Shown here: piece after piece, positions 7,929 to 15,763 of the stretch
How the letters are laid out: each line of letters starts with the position of its first letter
How positions within the stretch are numbered: position 1 is the stretch's first letter
NCBI RefSeq assembly: GCF_003014475.1
Contig: NZ_PYGJ01000010.1
Coordinates: forward strand, 1-64,000
Direction of reading: 5' to 3'
DNA: 64,000 nt
Origin: Shimia abyssi
GTDB lineage: Bacteria; Pseudomonadota; Alphaproteobacteria; Rhodobacterales; Rhodobacteraceae
Position numbers and translations under genes: made by a program
Notes under the pieces: generated by a model
Told to the model about the DNA's origin: nothing
What the model saw: the letters and a program-made list of their open reading frames with translations, nothing else
The model's database searches: none

Positions 7929-9035
7929 TCAGAAATGACTGACGTTTTTCCACATCTTGTCGCGCGACGATTGCATCGCCGCGGCAATTACCCGGTTCAC
8001 GTCATGCCCATCCCGAAAGGTGGGCCAAACCGGTTGTCCGGTCTCAATGGCCAACAGGAAATCCCGCGCCTCGATGATAATTTGATCCTGATACCCGGTT
8101 CCATGACCGGGTCCCTGACAGAACGGTAAATAGTCCGGATGCGCCGGCCCGGTCAGCACTTTGACAAACCCGCGCGTCGCCTCATCCCCGTGTGATCGAT
8201 AAACCCAAATCGCGTTCTGATCTTCCTGATCAAATCGAATGGCGCCTTTTGTTCCCGTGATTTCATAGGCATAGCCCATCTTGCGCCCATGCGCGACGCG
8301 GCTGAAATATAGCTGCCCCATCGCGCCATTTTCGAACCGGCACATGAATTGCCCATGATCGTCATTGGTCACATCCCCACCCGGACGGGTGCTGTGAACG
8401 GTCTCCACCTCTGCGATCAATCGATCAATCGGTCCAATCAGCGCCAATGCTGCATTCACCATATGCGGGGCCAAATCGCCCATTGTGCCATTGGCCTGCC
8501 CGGTCGTACGCCAGTTCGCAGGCGTTTCGGGATCTGCCAGGAAATCTTCGGTATGTTCTCCGCGAAACCAGGTCACATCGCCAATCTCACCATCCGCAAT
8601 CAACTTGCGCGCAAACTGGCTGGCAGGGGTACGAATGTAGTTGAACCCAACCATATTGGCGACACCATGGGTCTCGGCCAGCTCCACCATCCGTGCGCCA
8701 TCTTCGATTGACGCCCCCAGCGGTTTTTCACACAAAACCGGCTTGCCCAGCCGCATCGCGGCCTCAGCGATTTCCAGATGTGTCTCTTGTGGCGATGCGA
8801 TCACAACAGCCTCAACCGAAGGGTCGTTCACTAAAACACGCCAATCATGCGTCGCGCGGTGAAACCCATAGGCCACCCGGTAGCGCTCTGCCGACGCCTT
8901 GCTTGTAGCACAAACCATTTCCAGGCTTGGGCGCAAATTCGTATTGAACACGGCCCCCACAGCAGACATGGCAACAGCATGGGCTTTGCCCATGTAACCA
9001 CCGCCAACGATGCCTATACCGACCTTTGCCACCAC
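7929..9035 (-). CDS. Gfo/Idh/MocA-family dehydrogenase, probable inositol 2-dehydrogenase (IolG-like)
   Basis: A 368-residue oxidoreductase with the Rossmann motif VGIGIVGGGYMGKAHA, the catalytic-lysine motif LCEKPLGASIEDG, and the substrate-domain stretch TMGDLAPHMVNAALALIG. The family oxidises myo-inositol to scyllo-inosose with NAD. It is the first gene leftward from the second LacI operator. Translation begins at GTG (9035), supported by GGAGG five bases upstream. It is divergent from iolD, so the two first pathway branches share one operator. Which of the two Gfo/Idh proteins is the true IolG cannot be decided by eye; I prefer this one because it is promoter-proximal. Confidence 0.85.
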   Translation of the reverse strand: MVAKVGIGIVGGGYMGKAHAVAMSAVGAVFNTNLRPSLEMVCATSKASAERYRVAYGFHRATHDWRVLVNDPSVEAVVIASPQETHLEIAEAAMRLGKPVLCEKPLGASIEDGARMVELAETHGVANMVGFNYIRTPASQFARKLIADGEIGDVTWFRGEHTEDFLADPETPANWRTTGQANGTMGDLAPHMVNAALALIGPIDRLIAEVETVHSTRPGGDVTNDDHGQFMCRFENGAMGQLYFSRVAHGRKMGYAYEITGTKGAIRFDQEDQNAIWVYRSHGDEATRGFVKVLTGPAHPDYLPFCQGPGHGTGYQDQIIIEARDFLLAIETGQPVWPTFRDGHDVNRVIAAAMQSSRDKMWKNVSHF

Positions 9036-9087
9036 AGTTTCCTCCGAACACCAATTTGGCTACCGATTCTCAAGTTGTGATTTTCAA

Positions 9088-9105
9088 TTTGCAACCGGTT
9101 GCAAA
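9088..9105. promoter_or_regulatory. LacI-family operator, copy 2 (18-bp palindrome)
   Basis: TTTGCAACCGGTTGCAAA, a perfect palindrome that contains the 16-bp sequence found at 4687-4702. It lies between the divergent IolG-like gene and iolD, 53 bases from the former start and 75 bases from the latter, and can control both directions. Confidence 0.8.
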
Positions 9106-9180
9106 ATTAGTATCCTGAGAATCGAGAGGCTGCAAGTCTCTTTCGATATCGCCGCATGCCCACGAAAGGTTTTGGCCACC

Positions 9181-11049
9181 ATGACGACAACCAGCGAAAC
9201 GATCACCCTAACGACTGCTCAGGCCATCATTCGTTGGCTATCCAATCAGTTCATCGAAGTGGATGGCAAGGAGATGCGCGTATGCGGAGGAGGATTTGGA
9301 ATCTTCGGGCATGGCAACGTAACCTGCCTTGGCGAAGCTCTGCACGGTGTTCAGGATGAACTGCCGCTCTATCGCGGACAAAACGAGCAAAGCATGGGTT
9401 TTGCCGCGGCTGGCTATTCCAAGCAATGGCTGCGGCAGCGATTCATGTTCTGCACCGCCAGCGCAGGGCCCGGTACGTCTAACCTGCTGACCAGCGCGGC
9501 CTTGGCACATGCCAACCGTCTGCCGATGCTGCTTTTGTGTGGTGACACGTTCCTGACGCGTCTGCCTGACCCGGTTTTGCAGCAGATGGAGAATTACAAC
9601 GATCCAACTTTTGGTGTGAATGACGCGTTCAAGCCGGTGGTCCGCTATTGGGATCGCATCTGCCACCCGGCGCAGATCCTGCAATCGCTGCCAAACGCGC
9701 TTGCCACAATGCTTGATCCGGCTGATTGCGGCCCGGCATTCCTTGGGCTGCCGCAAGATGTACAAGGATGGACCTACGATTACCCAACGGTTTTCTTTGA
9801 GAAAAAAGTGCACCGCATTCGACGCCAGTCCCCGGATGAGAGCGAAATCGCTGATGCCGTTGCACTGCTCAAGTCAGCTCAGCGGCCGATGATCATTGCG
9901 GGTGGCGGGGTTCAATATTCGCGCGCTACGGCCGAGCTCACCGCTTTTGCAGAAGCGCACCAAATCCCGGTTGTCGAAACAATCGCCGGACGCGCCAACA
10001 TGCTCGACACGCATCCGCTCAATATTGGGCCGATCGGCGTGACCGGATCGGATTCGGCCAATGCCATTGCCGAAAAGGCCGACGTTATTCTGGCCGTCGG
10101 CACCCGCCTTCAGGACTTTACCACCGGATCATGGACTGCATTTGCCAAAGACGCCAAATTTGTCTCAGTCAACGCGGCCCGTCACGATGCGGGCAAACAC
10201 ATGTCATTGCCAGTTGTCGGCGACGCCAAAATGTCGCTTGCCGCTTTGGCGCACGCCCTTGATTACGACACCCCATCCGAATGGGTCACATTTGCCAAGG
10301 CAGAGCGCACCAAGTGGGTCAGCTATGTTGCCGACAATGTCGCTTATGGCAATCGCCCCAACTCCTATGCACAAGCCATCGGAGTGGTGAACAAACTCTG
10401 CGATTCCCGTGACAGGGTGGTCGCTGCAGCGGGCGGTCTGCCTGCCGAAGTTACCGCAAACTGGCGCACTTTGGACATCGGCACAGTTGACGTTGAATTC
10501 GGGTTCTCTTGCATGGGTTACGAAATTTCGGGCGCATGGGGTGCCAGAATTGCCCAGGCCGAACGTGAACCAGATCGCGACACCATCACATTCTGCGGTG
10601 ATGGCTCTTACATGATGATGAATAGCGACATCTATTCGTCTGTCCTCAGCCAAAAGAAGATGATTGTGCTGGTTCTGGACAATGGCGGGTTCGCGGTTAT
10701 CAACAAGCTGCAAAACAACACCGGCAACGAGAGCTTTAACAACCTGCTGGCCGATTGCCCGACCATCGCTGAACCCTTTGCCGTCGATTTCGAAGCCCAC
10801 GCCGCCGCCATGGGCGCCGCAACCGAACGCGTCGCAAACCCAGCCGAGCTGGAAGACGCGTTCAAACGCGCCAAGGCTTCTGACAAAACCTACGTCATTG
10901 TTATGGACGTTGATCCCTACGATGGCTGGACAACCGAAGGTCACGCATGGTGGGAGGTGGGCACACCACACATCACCGACGATGAAAACGTGCGCAAAGC
11001 GCATGTCGACTGGGAATCTTCCCGCTCCAAACAGCGACGGGGTGTGTGA
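9181..11049 (+). CDS. iolD: 3D-(3,5/4)-trihydroxycyclohexane-1,2-dione hydrolase
   Basis: A thiamine-diphosphate enzyme of 622 residues that opens the ring of the inositol-derived diketone to 5-deoxy-glucuronate. The N-terminal domain has the conserved ThDP-activating glutamate in YRGQNEQSMGFAAAGY, and the C-terminal domain has the ThDP/Mg motif starting GDGSYMMMNSDIYSS and ending LVLDNGGFAVIN. The C-terminus includes WWEVGTPH, as in other IolD proteins. The start at ATG 9181 is chosen because it follows the operator and matches the family length; the frame stays open further upstream across the operator. Its stop overlaps the iolC start by one base (TGATG). Confidence 0.95.
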   Translation: MTTTSETITLTTAQAIIRWLSNQFIEVDGKEMRVCGGGFGIFGHGNVTCLGEALHGVQDELPLYRGQNEQSMGFAAAGYSKQWLRQRFMFCTASAGPGTSNLLTSAALAHANRLPMLLLCGDTFLTRLPDPVLQQMENYNDPTFGVNDAFKPVVRYWDRICHPAQILQSLPNALATMLDPADCGPAFLGLPQDVQGWTYDYPTVFFEKKVHRIRRQSPDESEIADAVALLKSAQRPMIIAGGGVQYSRATAELTAFAEAHQIPVVETIAGRANMLDTHPLNIGPIGVTGSDSANAIAEKADVILAVGTRLQDFTTGSWTAFAKDAKFVSVNAARHDAGKHMSLPVVGDAKMSLAALAHALDYDTPSEWVTFAKAERTKWVSYVADNVAYGNRPNSYAQAIGVVNKLCDSRDRVVAAAGGLPAEVTANWRTLDIGTVDVEFGFSCMGYEISGAWGARIAQAEREPDRDTITFCGDGSYMMMNSDIYSSVLSQKKMIVLVLDNGGFAVINKLQNNTGNESFNNLLADCPTIAEPFAVDFEAHAAAMGAATERVANPAELEDAFKRAKASDKTYVIVMDVDPYDGWTTEGHAWWEVGTPHITDDENVRKAHVDWESSRSKQRRGV

Positions 11050-12032
11050 TGAGCGCCCTACTCGAAGGCATTCGCAAGAACCGCTTTGCCGTGTTCGGGC
11101 GGGCGGGCATGGATATGTTTGCTGACCCGGTCGGCACCAAAAGCGAAAATGCTGAACAATTCCGCTCAGACCTTGGCGGGTCTTCCGCCAATATCTGCGC
11201 AGGCCTGTGCAAGCTGGGCAGCACCAGCGCGCTGGTGACGTCAGTCTCGGACGACGCCGTCGGGCGGTTCTGTATCAATCGGCTAAATCACTACGGTGTC
11301 GACACTCGCTATGTGCGCTCAATTGCTGGCGAATTCCGAACATCCCTTGCCGTTTACGAAAGCTGTATCGAAGATTTCCAGAATGTCATCTACCGGAATG
11401 GCGCCGCCGATTTCCAAGTGACCGACGCGGATGTCGACGCTGTTGATTACGCCAATTTCAGCGCTCTGATTTCCGCCGGAACCGTGTTTGCCGCCGAACC
11501 TTCGCGCGGCTCAACGTTTCGGGCCTTTGAAAACGCACGCAAGGCGGGCCTGCCGGTGATCTTTGACATCGACTATCGCCCATACTCGTGGCCGTCGCCC
11601 GAGGTCGCATCCGACGTACTTTCGCGCGCGGGCGATCAAAGCGACCTGATCGTTGGCAATGATGAAGAGTTCGGCTTTATGGCGGGCGGCATCGAAAAAG
11701 GCTTGGAGAAAGCGCGCGAACTGGCGTCAAAACCGGGCCGCATCGTGATCTACAAAATGGGTCACGAAGGGGCCGTTACCTTTGCCGACGGTAAAGAAAT
11801 TCGCACCGGAATCTACCCCGTGACTGCTGTAAAACCCAATGGTGCTGGCGACAGCTTCATGGCTGGCCTTTTGGCTTCACTGGCCAACGGACATGATCTG
11901 CGCGACGCCGTTTTACGCGGCTCGGCCTGCGCGTCGATTGTCGTGTCGCAACCCGGCTGTGCTCCGGCCATGCCCACCACCAATGAACTTGAGGCATTTC
12001 TCGCTTCTCACTCCGGCCCAAGCGACGCTTGA
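11049..12032 (+). CDS. iolC: 5-dehydro-2-deoxygluconokinase
   Basis: A PfkB-family sugar kinase of 327 residues. Substrate-side motifs DLGGSSANICAGLCKLG are near residue 40, and the catalytic PfkB signature KPNGAGDSFMAGLLASLANG is near residue 265. In inositol breakdown it phosphorylates 5-dehydro-2-deoxy-D-gluconate at C6. It lies directly after iolD with ATG overlapping the iolD stop by one base, so the two are translationally coupled. Unlike some proteobacterial IolC proteins it has no C-terminal DUF2090 aldolase-like extension; the aldolase step is supplied by the separate class II aldolase gene two positions downstream. Confidence 0.93.
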   Translation: MSALLEGIRKNRFAVFGRAGMDMFADPVGTKSENAEQFRSDLGGSSANICAGLCKLGSTSALVTSVSDDAVGRFCINRLNHYGVDTRYVRSIAGEFRTSLAVYESCIEDFQNVIYRNGAADFQVTDADVDAVDYANFSALISAGTVFAAEPSRGSTFRAFENARKAGLPVIFDIDYRPYSWPSPEVASDVLSRAGDQSDLIVGNDEEFGFMAGGIEKGLEKARELASKPGRIVIYKMGHEGAVTFADGKEIRTGIYPVTAVKPNGAGDSFMAGLLASLANGHDLRDAVLRGSACASIVVSQPGCAPAMPTTNELEAFLASHSGPSDA

Positions 12033-12053
12033 GCCGCCAGAAAGGACTGCACA

Positions 12054-12896
12054 ATGCATATTGCGCCTTACGATAACCAAAACCAGGCCATCGTGGATGC
12101 TGACCACGATCTGGTGCCGCTGACCTATTTCAACATCGTCAAACTCAAGCAAGGTGAGGTGTTCGAATACAGCGTGCCAGGCTATGAAACCTGTATTGTT
12201 CCAGCCACGGGCACCGTTGACGTCGATGTCGAAGGCGCAGTTTACACAGGAATTGGCAACCGCACCGTCGATGTCTGGGACGGCGACCCCGAAGGTGTCT
12301 ACGTGCCGGTCGGAGCCACCGTGCGCCTGACTTGCAAATCTGAGGCCACGGAAACCTTCATTGCCGGGGCGAAATATGACAAGGTGCTAGAGCCATTCGA
12401 CGTGCGCGCCGATGCGCTTGATCTTGTGCAATACGGATCAGATGACACCAAAACCCACCGCAAAATCAAACACATCCTTGGCGCAAAGCACCACGACAAA
12501 GTAGGCCGCCTTTTGGTCAGTGAGCTGTTCACAGTTGGCCAAGGGGGCTGGTCCGGATTTCCCAGCCACAAGCACGACACAGACCGCTTGCCCGAAGAAA
12601 CCCGCCACGACGAAACCTATAACTTCCGATTCCGCCCAAATTACGGTTCCGGCCTGCAAATGCTGCAACGCGAAGATAACAAGCCCGGCGATGCCTATCA
12701 CATCGTGGATGGCTCCACGATTTGCATCGACAAGGGATATCACCCCTGTGCGGTCCTGCCCGGCTATGAGATGTACTATTTCACCATTCTGGGCGGTTTG
12801 AGCCAACGCAGCCTGAAGCAATATTTCCAACCCACACATGCCGAACAATTGCACACAATTCCCGGCATCATGGACATGGTGGCAAAGTTCAAATGA
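12054..12896 (+). CDS. iolB: 5-deoxy-glucuronate isomerase
   Basis: A bicupin isomerase of 280 residues that converts 5-deoxy-glucuronate to 5-dehydro-2-deoxygluconate, the step between IolD and IolC. The metal-site stretch FPSHKHDTDRLPEETRHDE has the expected two histidines and glutamates; YHPCAVLPGYEMYYFTILGG and the C-terminal RSLKQYFQPTHAEQLH are also typical of IolB. It lies 21 bases after iolC with an AGAAAGGA ribosome binding site, and its stop overlaps the next start by 4 bases (ATGA). Confidence 0.94.
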   Translation: MHIAPYDNQNQAIVDADHDLVPLTYFNIVKLKQGEVFEYSVPGYETCIVPATGTVDVDVEGAVYTGIGNRTVDVWDGDPEGVYVPVGATVRLTCKSEATETFIAGAKYDKVLEPFDVRADALDLVQYGSDDTKTHRKIKHILGAKHHDKVGRLLVSELFTVGQGGWSGFPSHKHDTDRLPEETRHDETYNFRFRPNYGSGLQMLQREDNKPGDAYHIVDGSTICIDKGYHPCAVLPGYEMYYFTILGGLSQRSLKQYFQPTHAEQLHTIPGIMDMVAKFK

Positions 12897-13723
12897 GTTT
12901 GGTGACTTTGAAAGATGTCCTTCAACCCGCGTTGAAGGATGGTTACGCCGTGGCTGGTCTTGTGACACTTGGCTGGGAAGACATGCGTGCCTATGTAGCC
13001 GCCGCCGAGGCCGAAAATGTGCCCGTCATTCTACAGGCTGGTCCCTCGTGCCGTGCACATACACCGTTGTCTGTGTTGGGCAAGATGTTCACGCACCTTG
13101 CTGAAAACGCATCCGTCCCGGTCGTGGCCCATCTTGATCATGGCTACACGCCCGAAGAATGCCACGAAGCCATCGACAGCGGCTTTACCTCCGTTATGTT
13201 TGACGGCTCTCGCGAGGCGATTGACAAGAACATCGCCAACACAGCCGCCATCGTTGAAATGGCCCATACAGCGGGGGTATCTTGCGAGGGTGAGATTGGA
13301 TTTGTTGGCTATTCCGGCGGCGAGGGTTCCGCAGGAACCGACCCCGAAGAAGCCGCCCGTTTTGCCCGCGAAACCGGCGTCGACGCGATGGCCATTTCCG
13401 TAGGCAACGTCCATTTGCAGCAAAACAAAGAAGGCGGCCTGGACGAGGCGCGCATCCGTGCCATCGAAGCAATGACCGACATTCCGCTGGTCATCCACGG
13501 CGGCTCTGGCGTGCCGGTCGCTCAGCGCACCTCATTGGCGCAGCAGTCCAGTATCTGTAAATTCAACATCGGTACCGAACTGCGCATGGCCTTTGGTTCT
13601 GCGCTACGCACTTCGGTCAATGCCGATCCTGACCGGTTCGACCGCGTGCAAATCCTGAAAGACACCCATGACCCGTTGGTCGCCGCGACCCGCACGGTTC
13701 TGCGCGCCTTTCAAAAAGGCTAG
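12893..13723 (+). CDS. Class II aldolase, probable 6-phospho-5-dehydro-2-deoxy-D-gluconate aldolase (IolJ-like)
   Basis: A zinc-dependent class II fructose-bisphosphate-aldolase-type TIM barrel of 276 residues. The zinc and catalytic motif VVAHLDHGYTPEECHEAI is near residue 80, with CEGEIGFVGYSGGEG, AISVGNVHL and VIHGGSGV supplying the other metal and phosphate sites. As the last gene of iolD-C-B it most likely splits the IolC product to DHAP and malonate semialdehyde. No methylmalonate/malonate-semialdehyde dehydrogenase (IolA) is in the window; that step would lie elsewhere. A general fructose-bisphosphate aldolase role is the alternative, less likely given the operon. Confidence 0.85.
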   Translation: MSLVTLKDVLQPALKDGYAVAGLVTLGWEDMRAYVAAAEAENVPVILQAGPSCRAHTPLSVLGKMFTHLAENASVPVVAHLDHGYTPEECHEAIDSGFTSVMFDGSREAIDKNIANTAAIVEMAHTAGVSCEGEIGFVGYSGGEGSAGTDPEEAARFARETGVDAMAISVGNVHLQQNKEGGLDEARIRAIEAMTDIPLVIHGGSGVPVAQRTSLAQQSSICKFNIGTELRMAFGSALRTSVNADPDRFDRVQILKDTHDPLVAATRTVLRAFQKG

Positions 13724-13743
13724 GGTCAGGACCCTAAGAGTTC

Positions 13744-13768
13744 TGGGCGCGGGTCAAACCCGCGCCCA
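13744..13768. terminator. Bidirectional hairpin between the inositol and sulfosugar operons
   Basis: A perfect 11-bp stem (TGGGCGCGGGT and ACCCGCGCCCA) with the 3-base loop CAA, lying in the 53-bp gap between two convergent operons. It has no long T-tract on either side, so it is a strong structure but perhaps not an intrinsic terminator in the strict sense. Confidence 0.6.
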
Positions 13769-13776
13769 AACCGCCA

Positions 13777-14331
13777 TTACTTGGCAACTTCTGTCATGAA
13801 ACGATCGCGGATCACCACAGGATCCATGGTAATCACCGGCATCTTGGCATTACCGCTCTCGCATTTGCAGACGATGATCGTCATTTGATCGCCATCCAAC
13901 GCCTCTTGCAGCACCCGTCCTGTGTCCTCCGCTGCGCACTCGACCACATTCTCGCACCCACACGCCTCGGCCACTTTGGCAAGCGATGTTTTCATGCCCG
14001 CATAAGTCGGTTGATCTCCGGTCGACCCGTATGAACCATTATCCACAATCATCAAAATGAAGTTATTTGCCACATTGTTCGCAATGGTCGGCAACGTGCC
14101 AAGGTTGGTCAACACAGACCCATCCCCGTCAATCGCGATCACTTTCTTGGGTTGTGCCAAGGCCAGCCCCAACCCGATTGATGAGGCCAGTCCCATTGTG
14201 CCCAACATGTAAAAGTTGGTTGGCTGATCGTCGATGGCGTGCAGCTCTTGGCTGGGAATGCCGATATTACAGACCACCAACTGATCCCGCAGGATCGGTG
14301 CGATTTCTTTAAGTATTTCAGAGCGGATCAT
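13777..14331 (-). CDS. comE: Sulfopyruvate decarboxylase beta subunit (ThDP-binding)
   Basis: The ThDP/Mg-binding half of a two-subunit 2-oxoacid decarboxylase, about 184 residues. The motif runs from AIDGDGSVLTNLGTL to LMIVDNGSYGSTGDQPTY at about residues 75-115. With the alpha subunit encoded 2 bases upstream it would convert 3-sulfopyruvate to sulfoacetaldehyde and CO2. Split subunits of this size match ComDE; phosphonopyruvate decarboxylase is usually one fused chain. The start is placed at ATG 14331 (MIRSEILKEI); the frame extends upstream into comD. It is the last gene of the nine-gene minus-strand operon and ends at a hairpin. Confidence 0.85.
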   Translation of the reverse strand: MIRSEILKEIAPILRDQLVVCNIGIPSQELHAIDDQPTNFYMLGTMGLASSIGLGLALAQPKKVIAIDGDGSVLTNLGTLPTIANNVANNFILMIVDNGSYGSTGDQPTYAGMKTSLAKVAEACGCENVVECAAEDTGRVLQEALDGDQMTIIVCKCESGNAKMPVITMDPVVIRDRFMTEVAK

Positions 14332-14333
14332 GA

Positions 14334-14837
14334 TCAGTACCCTCCCCAGAATGACGCATCCGTCAGGATTGCGACCGGTTTGTTGCACATGAACGTATAG
14401 TCGATGATCTTACCCAGCTCCTCGACATCGTCACGTTTATGGAAATGATAGGTCGGGATGTTCATCTGCGCCAAAAGCGCCTTGGTGTGCACCGCCATCT
14501 CCACCTGACACGCCACCGGTTCGCCCAGCTCTCCGCGATAGGAGATCAGCATCGGCAAAGGCATCCGGTAATACTGGATCAACGTCGCCAATGTGTTGAT
14601 TGTCACGCCCAACGCGGTGTTCTGCATGATGATCGCGGGCTTTTTGCCGCCCATAAAGGCACCGGCGCACAGGCCCATGCCCTCGTCTTCTTTGTTTGAT
14701 GGCACGTGATGAATATCGGGCGACTCTTCAAGAACTTCGATCACCCCGGCCAGCTGCTTGCACGGCACCGTGGTGATAAAGTTAACGCCCTTTTCGGTTA
14801 GGTCGGATACGATCCGCCTGTCTATGTCCTTGGCCAT
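14334..14837 (-). CDS. comD: Sulfopyruvate decarboxylase alpha subunit
   Basis: The pyrimidine-binding (PYR) half of the decarboxylase, 167 residues. It shows VNFITTVPCKQLAGVIEVL and HHVPSNKEDEGMGLCAGAFMGG, where the Glu of the NKEDEG stretch is the expected ThDP-activating residue, then IIMQNTALGVTINTLATLIQYY. It pairs with the beta subunit directly downstream. ATG 14837 is preferred over a GTG two codons earlier because AGGAG sits five bases upstream. The gene before it encodes a hydroxyacid dehydrogenase that would produce the sulfopyruvate substrate, which supports a sulfonate rather than phosphonate role. Confidence 0.85.
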   Translation of the reverse strand: MAKDIDRRIVSDLTEKGVNFITTVPCKQLAGVIEVLEESPDIHHVPSNKEDEGMGLCAGAFMGGKKPAIIMQNTALGVTINTLATLIQYYRMPLPMLISYRGELGEPVACQVEMAVHTKALLAQMNIPTYHFHKRDDVEELGKIIDYTFMCNKPVAILTDASFWGGY

Positions 14838-14839
14838 GT

Positions 14840-15763
14840 TCACTCCTGCGATAAAGTCTTGAGGGTCAGGTCTGCGATCATCTCGCTGACCCGAACGTTG
14901 CTGTCCTGCGTCACGCCCGCAATATGCGGGGTCAGGATCAGGTTGGGCAGTTCGGCGAATTTCGCCGCCGCCTTTGCTGTCAAAGGTTCGGTCTCAAACA
15001 CGTCCAGCGCAGCACCAGCAATGCCGCCCTGTCGCAGCGCATCGGCCAGCGCCGCTTCATCCACGACGCCCCCGCGCGCTGCATTGATCAACACCGCATC
15101 ATCACGCATCTGCCCCAGCGCTTCGGCGTTGATCAGATGGCGGGTGCCATCCGTCAACGGGACGTGCAGGCTGATCACATCCGCACATGCATACATATCT
15201 TCCAGCGACACATTCTTGGTCTTGGACCAAAGCGGGCTGTCTGATGGGACAAACGGATCATGTGCACAGGTCCGCATTCCCAGATTATGCGCCATATCCG
15301 CCGTTGCTTGTGCAATCTCGCCAAACCCGATCAACCCTAATGTGCGCCCGGCAACCTCTCGCCCGGAACATGCGGCGCGCGGCCAGGCGCCCGCCAGCAT
15401 CTGCGCCTTGGCCTGATAGGCATTGCGCAACAGGATTGCAGCGTTGGTCACAACGTATTCGGCCACCGAAAGCGTATTGGCGCCCACAGCTGGACACACG
15501 GCAACACCAGCCTCCTTGCAGGCTGCAAGGTCGATGTTATCAAGCCCAACACCAAGCCGGCCAACCATCTGCAAATCCGGCGCTGCGGCAAGCAGCGCCC
15601 GTGTCACCTGTGTTCTGTTGCGCACGATCAGCACCCGGACACCGGCCATCCTCGCCGGTATATCGCCTTGGGCATCGGCCAACTCCGGCGCGTATTGCGT
15701 TGGAAAGGCGTCCGCCATCCGCACGACCGACGCCTCGTCCATGAATTCTGTGACCAGTATCAA
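14840..15763 (-). CDS. D-isomer-specific 2-hydroxyacid dehydrogenase, probable sulfolactate dehydrogenase (SlcC-like)
   Basis: A phosphoglycerate-dehydrogenase-fold protein of about 307 residues. The NAD-binding motif GRTLGLIGFGEIAQATADMA is in the middle; the catalytic Arg is in NAARGGVVDE, and the catalytic His is in LILTPHIAGVTQD. Family members reduce or oxidise 2-hydroxy acids; SlcC of this family oxidises (S)-sulfolactate to sulfopyruvate. The genes on either side (aldehyde dehydrogenase upstream, ComDE downstream) make that reaction fit exactly. The start is put at TTG 15763, since it gives the family N-terminus (LILVTEF) and overlaps the preceding stop; GTG 15784 and ATG 15742 are alternatives. 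A 3-phosphoglycerate dehydrogenase role is possible but does not fit the operon. Confidence 0.75.
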   Translation of the reverse strand: MILVTEFMDEASVVRMADAFPTQYAPELADAQGDIPARMAGVRVLIVRNRTQVTRALLAAAPDLQMVGRLGVGLDNIDLAACKEAGVAVCPAVGANTLSVAEYVVTNAAILLRNAYQAKAQMLAGAWPRAACSGREVAGRTLGLIGFGEIAQATADMAHNLGMRTCAHDPFVPSDSPLWSKTKNVSLEDMYACADVISLHVPLTDGTRHLINAEALGQMRDDAVLINAARGGVVDEAALADALRQGGIAGAALDVFETEPLTAKAAAKFAELPNLILTPHIAGVTQDSNVRVSEMIADLTLKTLSQE

